This document shows, one piece after another, positions 25,518 through 35,140 of a stretch of 41,148 nt of DNA. Positions within the stretch are counted from its first letter, which is position 1. Each line of letters opens with the position of its first letter. The stretch lies in contig CAIMHT010000055.1 in NCBI GenBank assembly GCA_903840935.1, positions 1-41,148 of the forward strand, read 5' to 3'. Source of the DNA: an uncultured Chlorobiaceae bacterium (GTDB lineage Bacteria; Bacteroidota; Chlorobiia; Chlorobiales; Chlorobiaceae). The position numbers and the translations under genes were made by a program. The notes below the pieces were generated by a model. It was given only the letters and a program-made list of their open reading frames with translations, was not told the DNA's origin and did no database searches.

Positions 25518-26786
25518 CTATTCATAACGCAGCGAGTCGGCCGGATCGAGCTTTGATGCCGTAACAGCCGGAGCAAGACCGGAGATGATTCCTGTGATGA
25601 CGGAAACGGCAAGACTCGCCATGACAAGATCAGGGGAGAATTGCACCGGGAAATCAGGCATAATTTTTTCGATGGCAATGGTGATGACAAGGGCGGTAGC
25701 AAGCCCGACTCCTCCTCCGATAAGGCATATCATGACCGATTCTATAAGAAATTGAAGGAGAATGGTGCGGCGTCTTGCCCCAAGGGCTTTGCGCAGTCCG
25801 ATCTCCCTGGTGCGCTCTTTCACGCTCACAAAAGTGATGTTCATGATGCCGATGGCGCCGACAAAGAGCGACATACCGGTAATGAAAATGCCTGCGATGG
25901 CAATGCCGTTTTTTATTGGGTCAAGCTGGCTTTTGAATGCTTGCTGTTCGTTGATGGAGAAGTCCTCCTCTTTTCCCGGGGCAAGTCGCCGGATTCTTCT
26001 CATCAGTCCGAGCAACTCCTCCTTGGCTTCTGCAACGCGCTCCTGATTCTTGATTTTTACCCGCATGGTGATGAACATGTTTTTACCGTAGATCTTTTCA
26101 AAGGCTCCAAGAGGCATGATGATCTGGTTGTCAAAGCTGAAAAGGCCGAGAAACTTGCCCTGTTTTCGGAAAATTCCGATAATACGGAACTTGCGGTTTT
26201 TTATCTGGATGGATTTTCCAAGAGCTGGCTCATTGGGAAAAAGCCCGACTGCAATATCCTCTCCGATGGCACATACCATGGCGCTGCCGGCAGACTCTCC
26301 GGGAGTAAAGAAGCGGCCAGCGGAGAGGTTGCCGGATGCTGTTTGCAGGTAGTCATGGTTGGTACCGAGTGAAAAGACCTGTTCAAGGTTTCGTTCCCTG
26401 TATTTTGCCGATGCCTGATAGGTTGACATCTGGGGAACAGCGATGAGTAGCTCTGAATGCGGATTGTCGGCAATAATTCGGTTGAGCTGGGCAGCATACT
26501 CTGTTTTCAGGTCTGGACGGTTCCGGTAGCGCCACCATTGTCCCATGGTGCTCCACGATGATTTCTGGACATAGATAACGTCGTAGCCGAGCATGGCAAG
26601 GCTTTTGTCAAACCCCCGGTCGATGCCGTTTATCGCCGTGCCCATCATGGTAATGGCAACAATGCCGATAATGACACCAAGCGCGGTAAGAAACGACCGT
26701 ATCTTGTTTGCCCGGATCTGAAAGAGCGCCATCTTCAGGCTCTCGGCGCTTTCATAGCGGAACTGTTGCCAGGTACTACTGTTCAT
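25518..26786 (-). CDS. MacB-type ABC transporter permease (first subunit)
   Basis: A 422-residue permease of the same design as its neighbour: an N-terminal amphipathic segment ([24 protein letters not shown]) leading into helix 1, a periplasmic MacB_PCD domain, then three C-terminal helices with [21 protein letters not shown] and the ending [11 protein letters not shown]. It is clearly diverged from the second permease, so the two probably form a heterodimer. Its ATG overlaps the ATPase gene's stop by 4 nt (ATGA), indicating translational coupling. Confidence 0.9.
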   Translation of the reverse strand: MNSSTWQQFRYESAESLKMALFQIRANKIRSFLTALGVIIGIVAITMMGTAINGIDRGFDKSLAMLGYDVIYVQKSSWSTMGQWWRYRNRPDLKTEYAAQLNRIIADNPHSELLIAVPQMSTYQASAKYRERNLEQVFSLGTNHDYLQTASGNLSAGRFFTPGESAGSAMVCAIGEDIAVGLFPNEPALGKSIQIKNRKFRIIGIFRKQGKFLGLFSFDNQIIMPLGAFEKIYGKNMFITMRVKIKNQERVAEAKEELLGLMRRIRRLAPGKEEDFSINEQQAFKSQLDPIKNGIAIAGIFITGMSLFVGAIGIMNITFVSVKERTREIGLRKALGARRRTILLQFLIESVMICLIGGGVGLATALVITIAIEKIMPDFPVQFSPDLVMASLAVSVITGIISGLAPAVTASKLDPADSLRYE

Positions 26787-27469
26787 TGGCTTCTGTCGCT
26801 TTCGATTTTGCCATCCCGGAGGCGGATGAGACGGCGGGTATAGCGGGCAATATCCTCTTCATGCGTAATGAGGATGATGGTATTGCCTGCTTCGGAAAGC
26901 GTTCCGAAGATATTCATGATGTCACGACTGGTTGCGGTATCGAGGTTACCGGTAGGCTCGTCGGCAAGGATGATTGAGGGCTTGTTGATGAGTGCTCTTG
27001 CTATGGCAACCCGTTGAATCTGGCCTCCGGAAAGTTCTGAGGGTTTATGCATGATCCGCTCGCCAAGTCCTACCTTCATGAGCGCTTCTGTCGCTCGCTC
27101 TTCGCGCTCTTCGGGTGAGACACCGGCATAGATCAGCGGCAGTTCGACATTGCGCAGGCAGTTAAGACGGGGAAGAAGGTTGAAGGTTTGAAAAACAAAG
27201 CCGATTTCGCGGTTTCGGATACGCGCCAGTTCATCATCATTCATTTCAGCCACACTCTGCCCATTGAGCTCATAGCTGCCGGAGGATGGCGTATCAAGGC
27301 AACCGATAATATTCATGAGTGTTGATTTTCCGCTGCCGGAAGGACCCATGATTGCCGCATAGTCGTTCTGTTTGAAATCAAGGTTGATGGAGTCGAGCGC
27401 CCGGACAACCTGATCGCCCATTTCATAAAATTTGCAGAGCGACTGCATGGTGATAACATTTGAGGTCAT
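26783..27469 (-). CDS. ABC transporter ATP-binding protein (MacB/LolD-type)
   Basis: A 228-residue cytoplasmic ATPase: Walker [11 protein letters not shown]-loop [11 protein letters not shown], signature [15 protein letters not shown], Walker [13 protein letters not shown], and the switch His in ILITHEED. The A-loop Tyr is in LCKFYEMG. It powers the exporter formed with the two downstream permeases. The frame is open upstream to 27694, but that part overlaps the adaptor gene and is not ABC-like; ATG 27469 (MTSNVITMQ) gives the standard length, 7 nt after the adaptor stop. Confidence 0.94.
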   Translation of the reverse strand: MTSNVITMQSLCKFYEMGDQVVRALDSINLDFKQNDYAAIMGPSGSGKSTLMNIIGCLDTPSSGSYELNGQSVAEMNDDELARIRNREIGFVFQTFNLLPRLNCLRNVELPLIYAGVSPEEREERATEALMKVGLGERIMHKPSELSGGQIQRVAIARALINKPSIILADEPTGNLDTATSRDIMNIFGTLSEAGNTIILITHEEDIARYTRRLIRLRDGKIESDRSQ

Positions 27470-27476
27470 ATTGACG

Positions 27477-28730
27477 CTATTGTTGCGGTTGTTTGACCAT
27501 GCAGCCATTCTTAAGCTTGCTGGTGATGGCGGTATAACTTCCTGAAACAACCTCTTCTCCTTTTTTGAGTCCGGCTGTGACCTCAATATGGGTATTGTCC
27601 GTTGTTCCGGTTTTGACTGGCCGGAACCATGCTTTTCCTGATTTGACAACAAAAACCCCCTGCTCACTTTCCAGTACTTTTCCAACTGGTGCAATGGTTA
27701 CTGGGCTTTTCTCAGCTTTTTCGACCTCAGCGGTGGTGTTTGCGCCTCGTACCGTAACACTTTGAATGGGGACAACAAGAGCGTTTTTTATCCGTTGCGA
27801 CTCAATATCCGCCGTTGCGCTCATACCGGGTTTCAGTAGACGCTCATGGTTAAAGATGCGTATCTTGACGGAAAAGTTGGTCACCTCCTCCTGTGTTCCG
27901 GCAGCCTTTGATATGGCTGAATTTGAAATTTCATGGACAATGCCCTTGAAGATGCGCTCGCCATAAGCGTCAACCGTGATTGAAACAGGATTCCCCAGTT
28001 TTACATTGACGATATCGTTTTCATTGACCTCTACTTGAACCTGCATACTGTCAAGGTTTGCAAGGCGCAGTACCTCTGTGCCTGGAAACTGCCCGGTACC
28101 GACAACACGTTCGCCCGGCTTGCTGTTCAGCGCGATGATGGTGCCGTTGATCGGTGCACGAACGACGGTTTTTTTCATCCTCTCCTGATTCTGGTCGAGC
28201 AGGCTTTTGTTTTGCTTTATGGTGAAGATTGATGCGTGATAGATTGCCTGTGCAGCTTCTGCATTGGTTTTGGATGCTATGTAATCGGACTGGGAGATCA
28301 GCTTCTCTTTGTAAAGCAGTGATGCCTTGCGGAAATCATCTTCAGCCTTGAGCTTTCGGGCTTCTGTTTCCTTGCTTTGCGATTTGGCCGCATTCATCTG
28401 GGCAAGGCTTTGTTCCACCTGGTTGATGTAGATGTCAGGCTGGATTTTGAACAGGAGATCTCCTTTCTGAACGCTTTGGCCATCCCGGATTGGTAATTCG
28501 ATAATCTCTCCCGAGACATCGGGCGACATGGCAACAACAAGTGCTGGCTGAATTTTACCTGTAGCGGTGACGACATGGACAACCTCTTTGACAAAAACTT
28601 TTTCGGTTGTTACCTCAACGGGTTTTTCGCGAATCTGGAAAAATGTATAGATCAACCCGCTAGCAATCAGAAGTGCGGCAAGTGCAATCAGGGTTGTTTT
28701 TCGTTTCAGCCAAATTTTTTGTTTACTCAT
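27477..28730 (-). CDS. MacA-like periplasmic adaptor (membrane fusion protein)
   Basis: A 417-residue adaptor: an N-terminal membrane anchor ([18 protein letters not shown]), the biotinyl-lipoyl half-motifs [22 protein letters not shown] and [21 protein letters not shown], a helical hairpin between them (about 110-185), and beta-barrel and membrane-proximal domains to the C-terminus. It joins the inner-membrane permeases to the TolC-like outer-membrane tunnel. The ATG overlaps the stop of the tolC-like gene by 4 nt. Confidence 0.92.
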   Translation of the reverse strand: MSKQKIWLKRKTTLIALAALLIASGLIYTFFQIREKPVEVTTEKVFVKEVVHVVTATGKIQPALVVAMSPDVSGEIIELPIRDGQSVQKGDLLFKIQPDIYINQVEQSLAQMNAAKSQSKETEARKLKAEDDFRKASLLYKEKLISQSDYIASKTNAEAAQAIYHASIFTIKQNKSLLDQNQERMKKTVVRAPINGTIIALNSKPGERVVGTGQFPGTEVLRLANLDSMQVQVEVNENDIVNVKLGNPVSITVDAYGERIFKGIVHEISNSAISKAAGTQEEVTNFSVKIRIFNHERLLKPGMSATADIESQRIKNALVVPIQSVTVRGANTTAEVEKAEKSPVTIAPVGKVLESEQGVFVVKSGKAWFRPVKTGTTDNTHIEVTAGLKKGEEVVSGSYTAITSKLKNGCMVKQPQQ

Positions 28731-30160
28731 TTCAATGGTGGAGAGAATTCTGGTTGGTATGGTATGACGATATTACCTGTTGTAAAATCAAGGACACTTT
28801 TTTGCAGTGCAAGATTATAGGTTGCCTGGGAGAGATTGGATCTGGCATTGAAGAGTGTGGCTCGTGCTGTGCTGAGTTCCACAAAATTTGCCGCACCGAG
28901 CTCATATTTTCTTTTGATGCCTTCGTATGCCGAGCGAGCTGCTTTCAGGGAGACTTTGGCTGTTTCGATCTGCATGAATGCCGAACTGTACTCTGCCGCA
29001 GACTGCTGAAGATCAATAACAATACTCTTTTTCAGATCGTCATAATCGAGTTGCTGGTTCAACTGGTTGATTTTGGCCGATTCGACATTGTAGCGTGTTT
29101 GAAATCCGTCAAAAAGTGCCCAACTGAGGTTCAGTCCGACCGAATATCCGACACTATTGTTTAACTGCTCAGAAAGCGGAAGAGAGCTGTATTCATGGCG
29201 CAGGTACTCCGTGCCGCCTGTGCTGAGGCTGAAATCAAGGTCAACTCTTGGATACCATGGCGCCCGAGTCTCCCTGACCTGCCATCTGGCAGCATCTGTT
29301 TCGAGTACCTTGCTTTTGATGTCGTTGCGTCGTTCCAGCGCAATTATGGCAAGGCTGTCGATAGCTAATTTCGATGGCAGAGGCACTTTCATCTCATCGG
29401 CAGATGGTGCGATAGTGATTTTTGTTTGCGGATCTACTTGAAGGCGGCGAAGCAGTTCAAACATACTGCGCTGCATTCGGGTCTCTGCCTTTATGACTGA
29501 CAGAGCGCTTTCAGACGCGTCAGCCTGCTGCAGGTAGCGATCAATCATGGATTTCAGGCCAATCTGATATTGCCGATCGGTGAGGGTCAATTGATCCTGG
29601 GCAAGCAAGAGGTTTTCTCTGGCAATGGCAAGAAGTTCCTGGTTCAGGAGTACCTGATAATAAGCCTGGGTAACATCGAAAACGACACTTTCGACTACTC
29701 GTCGAAGACTATATTGTGAAGCGCGTTCGAGTTTGAGCGAGGATTGCAGGGCAGCGTAGTCACTGAACCCGTTAAAAAGATTGAGCGAAGTAGTAAGGGC
29801 CACGTCAACCGATTTTGTCGTGGTTTCGTGGAGAGCCGTATCACCGGGCGTATAACTTCTTCTGAGCGTATAGGGTGAGTAGCCGACGGATGAGGAGAGA
29901 TGGGGAAGAAAGGTGCCGTAACGTCTCAGAAGATCGACACCTCGGAGTTTCAGGTTGTAGTCAGCTTTCTTTGCTGAAGTTGCGTTACTCAGCGCAACCT
30001 CAATACAATTGGCAAGAGAAAGTTTTCTTTCCGCTTGTTCACTGCTCCTGCCGTTCGAGGGTGAAGCAAGAAAAAGCGCAGCAATGCAGAAACATGAAAA
30101 AATTCTGGAAACCAAAATACAATATCTTAACCGTTTAGTGTTTATCCCGATACCATTCAT
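28727..30160 (-). CDS. TolC-family outer-membrane efflux protein
   Basis: A 477-residue outer-membrane factor with a signal peptide (hydrophobic about 14-33, FSCFCIAALFLASPSNG) and two OEP repeats. LSLANCIEVALSNA starts the first and RRNDIKSKVLETDAARWQVRETRAPWYPRVDLD the second; both have long amphipathic helices such as NQELLAIARENLLLAQDQL. The C-terminal helix YNLALQKSVLDFTTG is typical of the family. It forms the exit duct of the tripartite pump and is the first gene of the exporter set, 77 nt downstream of the TPR gene. An imperfect hairpin (30193-30217) lies in that gap. Confidence 0.92.
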   Translation of the reverse strand: MNGIGINTKRLRYCILVSRIFSCFCIAALFLASPSNGRSSEQAERKLSLANCIEVALSNATSAKKADYNLKLRGVDLLRRYGTFLPHLSSSVGYSPYTLRRSYTPGDTALHETTTKSVDVALTTSLNLFNGFSDYAALQSSLKLERASQYSLRRVVESVVFDVTQAYYQVLLNQELLAIARENLLLAQDQLTLTDRQYQIGLKSMIDRYLQQADASESALSVIKAETRMQRSMFELLRRLQVDPQTKITIAPSADEMKVPLPSKLAIDSLAIIALERRNDIKSKVLETDAARWQVRETRAPWYPRVDLDFSLSTGGTEYLRHEYSSLPLSEQLNNSVGYSVGLNLSWALFDGFQTRYNVESAKINQLNQQLDYDDLKKSIVIDLQQSAAEYSSAFMQIETAKVSLKAARSAYEGIKRKYELGAANFVELSTARATLFNARSNLSQATYNLALQKSVLDFTTGNIVIPYQPEFSPPLK

Positions 30161-30237
30161 TCCTTAATATACTCCGGTTTAAACTATATATTCCAGTGAA
30201 ATCGTTTCATTTACTGGCTACGTATTTACTTTTGTTC

Positions 30238-30813
30238 TTAGAGTTTTTCAAGGAGCGAGTCAATTTCCTGCTGGTAGAGTTCAGCATTTTGCGGTTTCAA
30301 CTGAATAAGATGCGTGTATATTTTTATTGCTTTTTTATAGGCACCCTGTTTGGTGAAGAGGTTCGCAAGGCTTTCGGTGGGTACTGCAATGGTTGTGTCA
30401 TCGGAAAAAGGCTGCCTTTGCTCAAGAATTGAGGTTGGGTCAGCGTTTTCCGTTGTTTTTGCCGGTTCAAATTTCATCAGTGCCGCAGTCAGCTTTTCAA
30501 GTTCATCGGTGACGGGGTCGAATACGGGTGGTTGAGCGAGCAACTCCTCTTTTCCTGCTGAAGCTTGAAGCTCAATGAGCTCTTGCCAGGCGATCTGGTT
30601 GGCCGGGGCTATCGCGCAGCACTTTCGAAAATATTCTCCGGCGAGAGTGTTATTCCTGAGTCCTTTGAGCGCCTTTGCGTAGAGCAGGTGAAAAAGATAT
30701 GAGTCGGCAAACAGCTCTGAAAATGGATCGAGTTTATTGATGCCTGACTGGAATCTTCCTCTTGACAGGTCAAGCGAAACTTCTGCAAAAAACAGGTATG
30801 GTTCCCTGATCAT
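30238..30813 (-). CDS. Tetratricopeptide-repeat protein
   Basis: A 191-residue soluble protein. TPR-like helix pairs are visible at about residues 42-75 ([23 protein letters not shown]) and at the C-terminus ([32 protein letters not shown], about 148-180). The last is a textbook TPR with conserved G-Y-A-P positions. A variable acidic linker (about 100-145) separates the two. TPRs mediate protein-protein contacts; the partner is unknown. Its ATG overlaps the ddl stop by 4 nt, so it is translationally coupled to ddl and may act in envelope assembly, which is inference. Confidence 0.8.
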   Translation of the reverse strand: MIREPYLFFAEVSLDLSRGRFQSGINKLDPFSELFADSYLFHLLYAKALKGLRNNTLAGEYFRKCCAIAPANQIAWQELIELQASAGKEELLAQPPVFDPVTDELEKLTAALMKFEPAKTTENADPTSILEQRQPFSDDTTIAVPTESLANLFTKQGAYKKAIKIYTHLIQLKPQNAELYQQEIDSLLEKL

Positions 30814-31892
30814 GGTCGTATGGTTTCCAGTGCGAGCTGCAACAGGCGCTCTGCAAGTTCCTGAAACGGTATACCGCTGGCCTCCATGAGCCGTGGATAC
30901 ATGCTGATGTCGGTGAAGCCAGGAATCGTATTGACCTCGTTAAGGACAATGCTCCCCGTGTTTTCGTCCACAAAAAAATCTATTCTCGACATACCCTGGC
31001 ATCCAAGAGCCTTGTAAGCCTTCAGCGCAGCGCTCCTCACCTCTTCCTGCATTGCGCCGGGAAGGCGTGCCGGGATAAAAAGCTTTGCTGTGTTGTGAAT
31101 GTATTTGTCCTTATAGTCGTAAAAATCGCTGCCAGGTTCGATTTCGCCGCACAGGGAAACTTCCGGTTTTTCATTGCCAAGTACAGCGACCTCAATTTCC
31201 CTGCCCTTGATTGCTTTTTCGACCAGCACCTTTGTGTCGAGCGAGCAGGCGCTTTCAAGGGCTGAAGGGAGGTCGGTGCCATGATGCACCTTTGAGATCC
31301 CTATCGAGGAACCGAGATTTGCCGGTTTGACAAAAAACGGATATTCGAACTGCTGCTCAATCAAGGAACGAACACCTTCCGGATCGGTATGGTAATCGGC
31401 GCTTAAGAGAGTAATCGATGGCGCGACAGCAAGACCCGCATCGGCAACGCAAAGTTTGGTAAGCGCCTTGTCCATCGTGAGTGCTGAGGCGAGAACGCCG
31501 CATCCCGTATAGGGAACAGCGCAGGTATCCAGAAATCCCTGAATGCGGCCATCTTCACCATAAGTTCCGTGAAGCGTAAGAAATGCCACTTCAATGCCGG
31601 CACTCTTGAAATCAAAGTTAAAAGGCTTCTGAGCAGCCTTTTTTACCATTTCACGGAGGGTTGAGGCTGTTGCTTCAAGTGAAGAGTTTCTCAAGATAGC
31701 TGTAAGGTCAAGGTTCAGGATATCCTGCGCAATTCCGTTGCTGAGCCAGTGACCCTCATGTGTGATATAGAAGGGAAGTACCTTGTAGCGCTCTCGATTG
31801 ATATTGGCTGCTATTGATTTTGCCGAGATGATAGATATTTCGTGTTCGCTTGACCTGCCTCCAAAAATGAGAGCAACAGTTATACGTGGCAT
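30810..31892 (-). CDS. ddl: D-alanine--D-alanine ligase
   Basis: Makes D-Ala-D-Ala for peptidoglycan. The 360-residue ATP-grasp protein has [16 protein letters not shown] at the N-terminus, [43 protein letters not shown], the omega-loop region YDYKDKYI, and [26 protein letters not shown]. Length is typical for the long (VanA-like Ddl) form. ATG 31892 ([10 protein letters not shown]) is the correct start; the frame stays open to 31964 but the extra 24 residues are not family-like. It heads a minus-strand unit ddl-TPR and possibly the exporter genes. Confidence 0.95.
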   Translation of the reverse strand: MPRITVALIFGGRSSEHEISIISAKSIAANINRERYKVLPFYITHEGHWLSNGIAQDILNLDLTAILRNSSLEATASTLREMVKKAAQKPFNFDFKSAGIEVAFLTLHGTYGEDGRIQGFLDTCAVPYTGCGVLASALTMDKALTKLCVADAGLAVAPSITLLSADYHTDPEGVRSLIEQQFEYPFFVKPANLGSSIGISKVHHGTDLPSALESACSLDTKVLVEKAIKGREIEVAVLGNEKPEVSLCGEIEPGSDFYDYKDKYIHNTAKLFIPARLPGAMQEEVRSAALKAYKALGCQGMSRIDFFVDENTGSIVLNEVNTIPGFTDISMYPRLMEASGIPFQELAERLLQLALETIRP

Positions 31893-32054
31893 GAGTATGG
31901 TAATGACAATTGGTAAGGTGATGGCACTTTGCTGCAAAATACCCGTCTCACAGGAGACAAACAATGTACAGGGTAAAAATAATTATTATCTTGCTCCCTA
32001 TTTGCAATAGCACTTGTGTTGCGGCGTCCTGTAGAGTCCCCGGGAGGGGTTATA

Positions 32055-32867
32055 ATGGTGAATACTTTTTTTTCAAAGGTTTATTGTCTTGACTCAGGGT
32101 TTCATACCGGTGAAGAGAATATGGCTATTGACCGGCAGTTGATGGACGCATTTCTTGATGGACGGTTTCAACAGCGTTATGGCCGTGACTGTTGTCTCTG
32201 GCGATTTTATGCCTGGCACCCTTATGCCGTTACGATAGGGTATAATCAGGATATTTCGGGTATCGACCTGCTTAAATGCCGTTCGGAGGGTATTGATGTT
32301 GTCAGAAGACCTACCGGTGGCAGGGCAGTCTTTCATGCAGAGGAATTTACCTACAGTTTTTTTGCAGAGTCGGTGGCACCGAACTCCGAACTTTACCGTA
32401 TGGTGCATGAAGTCATCCAGCTTGCTCTTGAAAGCCTTGACATTCATGCGCTCTTTTGCCGTTCAACTCTTCCGCAGCATCAGGGGGCAGCTTCCAGAGC
32501 GGTCAGTTGCTTTACCGCATCAGCCCGTTATGAGCTTCAGGTTGAAGGCCGGAAACTCGTTGGATCAGCACAGCGAAAGAGCCGTAACGTTCTTTTGCAG
32601 CATGGGTCGCTTCCTCTGTCGTCGCGACACAAAGGGCTTTGCTCCCTTATGACCCTTTCCGAAGGAGATGCTTTCGAGGAGATAACGAGTGAAATGGAGC
32701 AAAAAACAACCTCTCTTCAGGAGATTCTCGGCTACATTCCCGACTATGCTCAACTGAGTAAGCTGATGCGCTCTGCCGCAGGTAAACTGCATGGCGTCGA
32801 AACAGAGGAACTTTATACCTGCAATTTGCAGGATATTTTTGAACATCACGAACATTCAATCCATTAA
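32055..32867 (+). CDS. Lipoate-protein ligase A family protein
   Basis: A 270-residue member of the BPL/LplA/LipB fold. The lipoyl-adenylate-binding loop RRPTGGRAVFH (84-94) and the conserved GRKLVGSAQRKS with its invariant Lys are both present, along with FTYSF and the N-terminal ENMAIDRQLMD. By family it transfers lipoate or octanoate to E2 or GcvH proteins. The LplA C-terminal accessory domain is missing, as in LipM/LplA-like and octanoyltransferase subtypes, so it may be an octanoyltransferase rather than a ligase. ATG 32055 has GGGAGGGG upstream. It is 12 nt before panB. Confidence 0.88.
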   Translation: MVNTFFSKVYCLDSGFHTGEENMAIDRQLMDAFLDGRFQQRYGRDCCLWRFYAWHPYAVTIGYNQDISGIDLLKCRSEGIDVVRRPTGGRAVFHAEEFTYSFFAESVAPNSELYRMVHEVIQLALESLDIHALFCRSTLPQHQGAASRAVSCFTASARYELQVEGRKLVGSAQRKSRNVLLQHGSLPLSSRHKGLCSLMTLSEGDAFEEITSEMEQKTTSLQEILGYIPDYAQLSKLMRSAAGKLHGVETEELYTCNLQDIFEHHEHSIH

Positions 32868-32879
32868 GCCGCAGTCATT

Positions 32880-33713
32880 ATGAACAGAAGCGCCCAGCAG
32901 AAATCGGGTCATGTTACCACAAGAAGATTGCTCGATATGAAGCAGAACGGCGAGAAAATATCGATGCTGACCGCTTATGACTACACCATGGCCAAAATCC
33001 TTGATCGGGCAGGTCTCGACGTCATTCTTGTCGGTGATTCCGCAAGCAATGTTTTTTCCGGACACAGTACGACACTGCCCATTACCATTGAGGAGATGAT
33101 CTACCATGCCAAGGCTGTTGTAAAAGGTGTGCACGACGAAAGCGGCCGGGCAATGGTTGTCGTTGATATGCCGTTCATGAGCTATCAGATTTCAGGTGAT
33201 GAGGCCTTGCGCAATGCAGGAAAGATCATGAAGGAGCATGGGTGTGATGCACTCAAACTGGAGGGAGGTACGATCATTGCCGATACCGTCAAAAGAATTA
33301 CTGATGTTGGCATTCCCGTCATGGGTCATCTTGGTCTCATGCCGCAGTCGATTTACAAGTACGGCAGTTACCGGGTGAGGGCACAGGAGGAGAGAGAGGC
33401 CGAACAACTGCTCGAAGATGCCAAAATTATCGAGCAGGCGGGAGCATTTGCCGTTGTGCTCGAAAAAATTCCCTCTGCGCTCGCAGCCGAAGTGACCCGC
33501 TCGCTGACCATTCCCACCATCGGCATCGGTGCCGGAGCTGCCTGTGACGGCCAGGTGCTCGTCATCAACGACATTCTTGGCCTTAACAGGGAGTTTCATC
33601 CCCGTTTCGTCCGGCAATACGCCGATTTGAATACCGTTATCGAGCACGCCGTCCGCCAATACGTCGAGGACGTCAGGGAGGTCAATTTCCCATCCCCCGA
33701 TGAAAGTTATTAA
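32880..33713 (+). CDS. panB: 3-methyl-2-oxobutanoate hydroxymethyltransferase
   Basis: First committed step of pantothenate/CoA synthesis: adds a hydroxymethyl group from methylene-THF to alpha-ketoisovalerate. The 277-residue barrel has [30 protein letters not shown] (Mg-binding Asp in GDS), the [11 protein letters not shown]g site, LEGG, the [12 protein letters not shown] segment, and [15 protein letters not shown]. Length is typical. It follows the lipoate ligase-like gene by 12 nt, so they are probably one transcript. A palindromic repeat begins at its stop codon. Confidence 0.96.
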   Translation: MNRSAQQKSGHVTTRRLLDMKQNGEKISMLTAYDYTMAKILDRAGLDVILVGDSASNVFSGHSTTLPITIEEMIYHAKAVVKGVHDESGRAMVVVDMPFMSYQISGDEALRNAGKIMKEHGCDALKLEGGTIIADTVKRITDVGIPVMGHLGLMPQSIYKYGSYRVRAQEEREAEQLLEDAKIIEQAGAFAVVLEKIPSALAAEVTRSLTIPTIGIGAGAACDGQVLVINDILGLNREFHPRFVRQYADLNTVIEHAVRQYVEDVREVNFPSPDESY

Positions 33714-33780
33714 CCGTAGGGGCGGGGTCATCCCGCCCTAATTAACCGTTAGGGCTGGGTCTGGGTCATACCGCCCTAAT
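33710..33780. repeat. Two adjacent related palindromic (REP-like) units
   Basis: Each unit starts with TTAACCGT and ends CGCCCTAA: unit 1 at 33710-33741, unit 2 at 33742-33780. Unit 1 folds as TAGGGGCGGG against CCCGCCCTA with a GTCAT loop and one bulge. Unit 2 folds as TTAGGGC against GCCCTAA with a longer GGGT-containing loop. GC-rich TAGGGGCGGG palindromes of this sort are, as far as I recall, dispersed repeats in some Chlorobium and other genomes. They lie at the stop codon of panB and could work as a 3' stabiliser or as a REP/MITE-type element. Confidence 0.6.
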
Positions 33781-34040
33781 ACCCCCAAATATCATTTCAC
33801 CCTGCCCATGGAATGCAACAATTGTGGTAACGAAGGCAATTATTGATGATGATACCAAAATTCAACCCTATTCGGCAGATCGACGCATGGCGCAGGGACC
33901 CCTATGCAGAATTCCAAAAAGAGTATAAATTTCATTACCTTAATATTCAGCATGGAGTGTGGCTCGAAAAGTCACGCTCCATCGAGGCGTTTTTTGCTTC
34001 TTATGAAATTTTTTTCTTCCGATGAAGGATATTCCTGTAT
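33781..34040 (+). other. Low-information spacer, possible decayed coding DNA
   Basis: The region holds a 12-codon frame starting ATG at 33808 (MECNNCGNEGNY) with a CxxC-like start, then a 60-codon frame to 34025 (from TTG 33843, ATG 33846 or ATG 33849) containing DAWRRDPYAEFQKEYKFH. I recognise neither as a real protein. Both look like fragments of lost genes, and no function can be claimed. A hairpin lies at 33952-33982. Confidence 0.35.
33952..33995 (+). terminator. Hairpin with U-run, possible terminator before pssA
   Basis: ATGGAGTGTG (33952-33961) pairs with CACGCTCCAT (33973-33982), a 10-bp stem with one G-U pair and an 11-nt loop. Six U follow at 33990-33995 after 7 nt, so the U-run is further from the stem than ideal. 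It could end the lplA-panB transcript ahead of the pssA operon. Confidence 0.4.
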
Positions 34041-34844
34041 ATGAGTGATAGTGGCAAACAAAGGGCTCAGAAACGATACCCCCCTTTTCTGAAAAACAGT
34101 TCAAAAGAGCGCTCACCATTTTTTCCCTCAGTATCGCGCTCGTTTGTCCCTTCGGTTTTTACCGTCATGAACATGGTGTGCGGTTATATCGCCATTGTGA
34201 TGTCCGGGGAGGGGAGTTTTGTTGCTGCCTGCTGGTTCATCATTCTTGCAGCATTTTTTGATACTATTGATGGCTTTGTGGCCAGAATCACCAACGGCAC
34301 CTCTGACTTTGGCGTTGAGCTTGACTCTCTCTCTGATCTTGTCTCTTTTGGAGCCGCTCCCGCATATCTGGTCTACAAGTTCGGTCTTGAAGGGCTGCCG
34401 GGCATTACCGGTATCTGTGTCAGTTCCCTTCTCATGATCGGCAGTGGTCTCAGGCTTGCCCGTTTCAATATCAGTATGATCGGTTATGATAAAGAGTCTT
34501 TTTCTGGTCTTCCGACACCCGCACAGGCGTTGACGGTAGCCGGGTTTGTGCTCTGGATGATTGGTGATCCGATCTTTCCTCCAGCATTGATGAAGATGTT
34601 TCTGGCCGGTCTCTCCATGGCACTTGCCCTGCTCATGGTCAGCAAGGTGAATTATGATGCCCTGCCCAAACCTACCGTTGACTCCTTTCGGCGTCAACCC
34701 CTGCAAATGGCAGCCTATATAGCCGCCATGTTCTGCGTGCTTCTCTTTCACTCGAAAGCTTTTTTTCTTGCCATGTTGTTGTATATTCTGCTCGGTATTG
34801 TACGCTCACTCACGCTGCTGTGGCGTCGTCAATGGCAGACCTGA
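34041..34844 (+). CDS. pssA: CDP-diacylglycerol--serine O-phosphatidyltransferase
   Basis: Makes phosphatidylserine, precursor of phosphatidylethanolamine, in the inner membrane. The 267-residue protein has the CDP-alcohol phosphotransferase signature: DGFVAR with D77, G78, A81 and R82, then G91, D95 and D99. Adjacent membrane helices run across about 40-72 and on to the C-terminus. The N-terminal SVFTVMNMVCGYIAI helix is the typical start of the PssA type. Length is typical (about 240-270). It heads the run pssA-purS-purQ-UMF1-yihY-dnaX. Confidence 0.93.
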   Translation: MSDSGKQRAQKRYPPFLKNSSKERSPFFPSVSRSFVPSVFTVMNMVCGYIAIVMSGEGSFVAACWFIILAAFFDTIDGFVARITNGTSDFGVELDSLSDLVSFGAAPAYLVYKFGLEGLPGITGICVSSLLMIGSGLRLARFNISMIGYDKESFSGLPTPAQALTVAGFVLWMIGDPIFPPALMKMFLAGLSMALALLMVSKVNYDALPKPTVDSFRRQPLQMAAYIAAMFCVLLFHSKAFFLAMLLYILLGIVRSLTLLWRRQWQT

Positions 34845-34866
34845 TTTTTTCCATTCAACCATACGC

Positions 34867-35127
34867 ATGATAATGCCCTATACTGCAAAAATAAAAGTTA
34901 CCCTTCGCCAGTCCATTCTTGATGTCCAGGGCAAAGCGGTCGAGCACGCCCTGAAAAATCTCGGTTACCATACCGTGGAATCAGCCAGAATCGGCAAATA
35001 TATAGAGGTAATCATCAATGAAGAGGAGTTGCAGCAGGCTGAACGCATCTGCAACGAAATCTGTCAGAAACTTTTATCGAATCCGGTCATGGAAAATTTC
35101 TCCTTTGAGCTGGAACAAGTCAATTAA
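34867..35127 (+). CDS. purS: Phosphoribosylformylglycinamidine synthase subunit PurS
   Basis: An 86-residue protein, the small subunit of the three-part FGAM synthase (PurS-PurQ-PurL) of purine synthesis. The landmarks are KIKVTLRQSILDVQGKAVEHALKNLGY and the IEVIINEEEL segment. It lies 22 nt downstream of pssA. The start could be ATG 34867 or ATG 34873. It is followed by purQ after 13 nt; purL is not in the window. Confidence 0.93.
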   Translation: MIMPYTAKIKVTLRQSILDVQGKAVEHALKNLGYHTVESARIGKYIEVIINEEELQQAERICNEICQKLLSNPVMENFSFELEQVN

Positions 35128-35140
35128 ATAGCATGCAATT

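Noticed and set aside
25641..26372. 243-codon plus-strand frame
   Set aside because: Antisense to the MacB-type permease, which has clear domains and overlaps its neighbour by 4 nt.
27470..27694. N-terminal extension of the ABC ATPase
   Set aside because: Overlaps the adaptor gene in another frame and precedes a good ATG at the normal family start.
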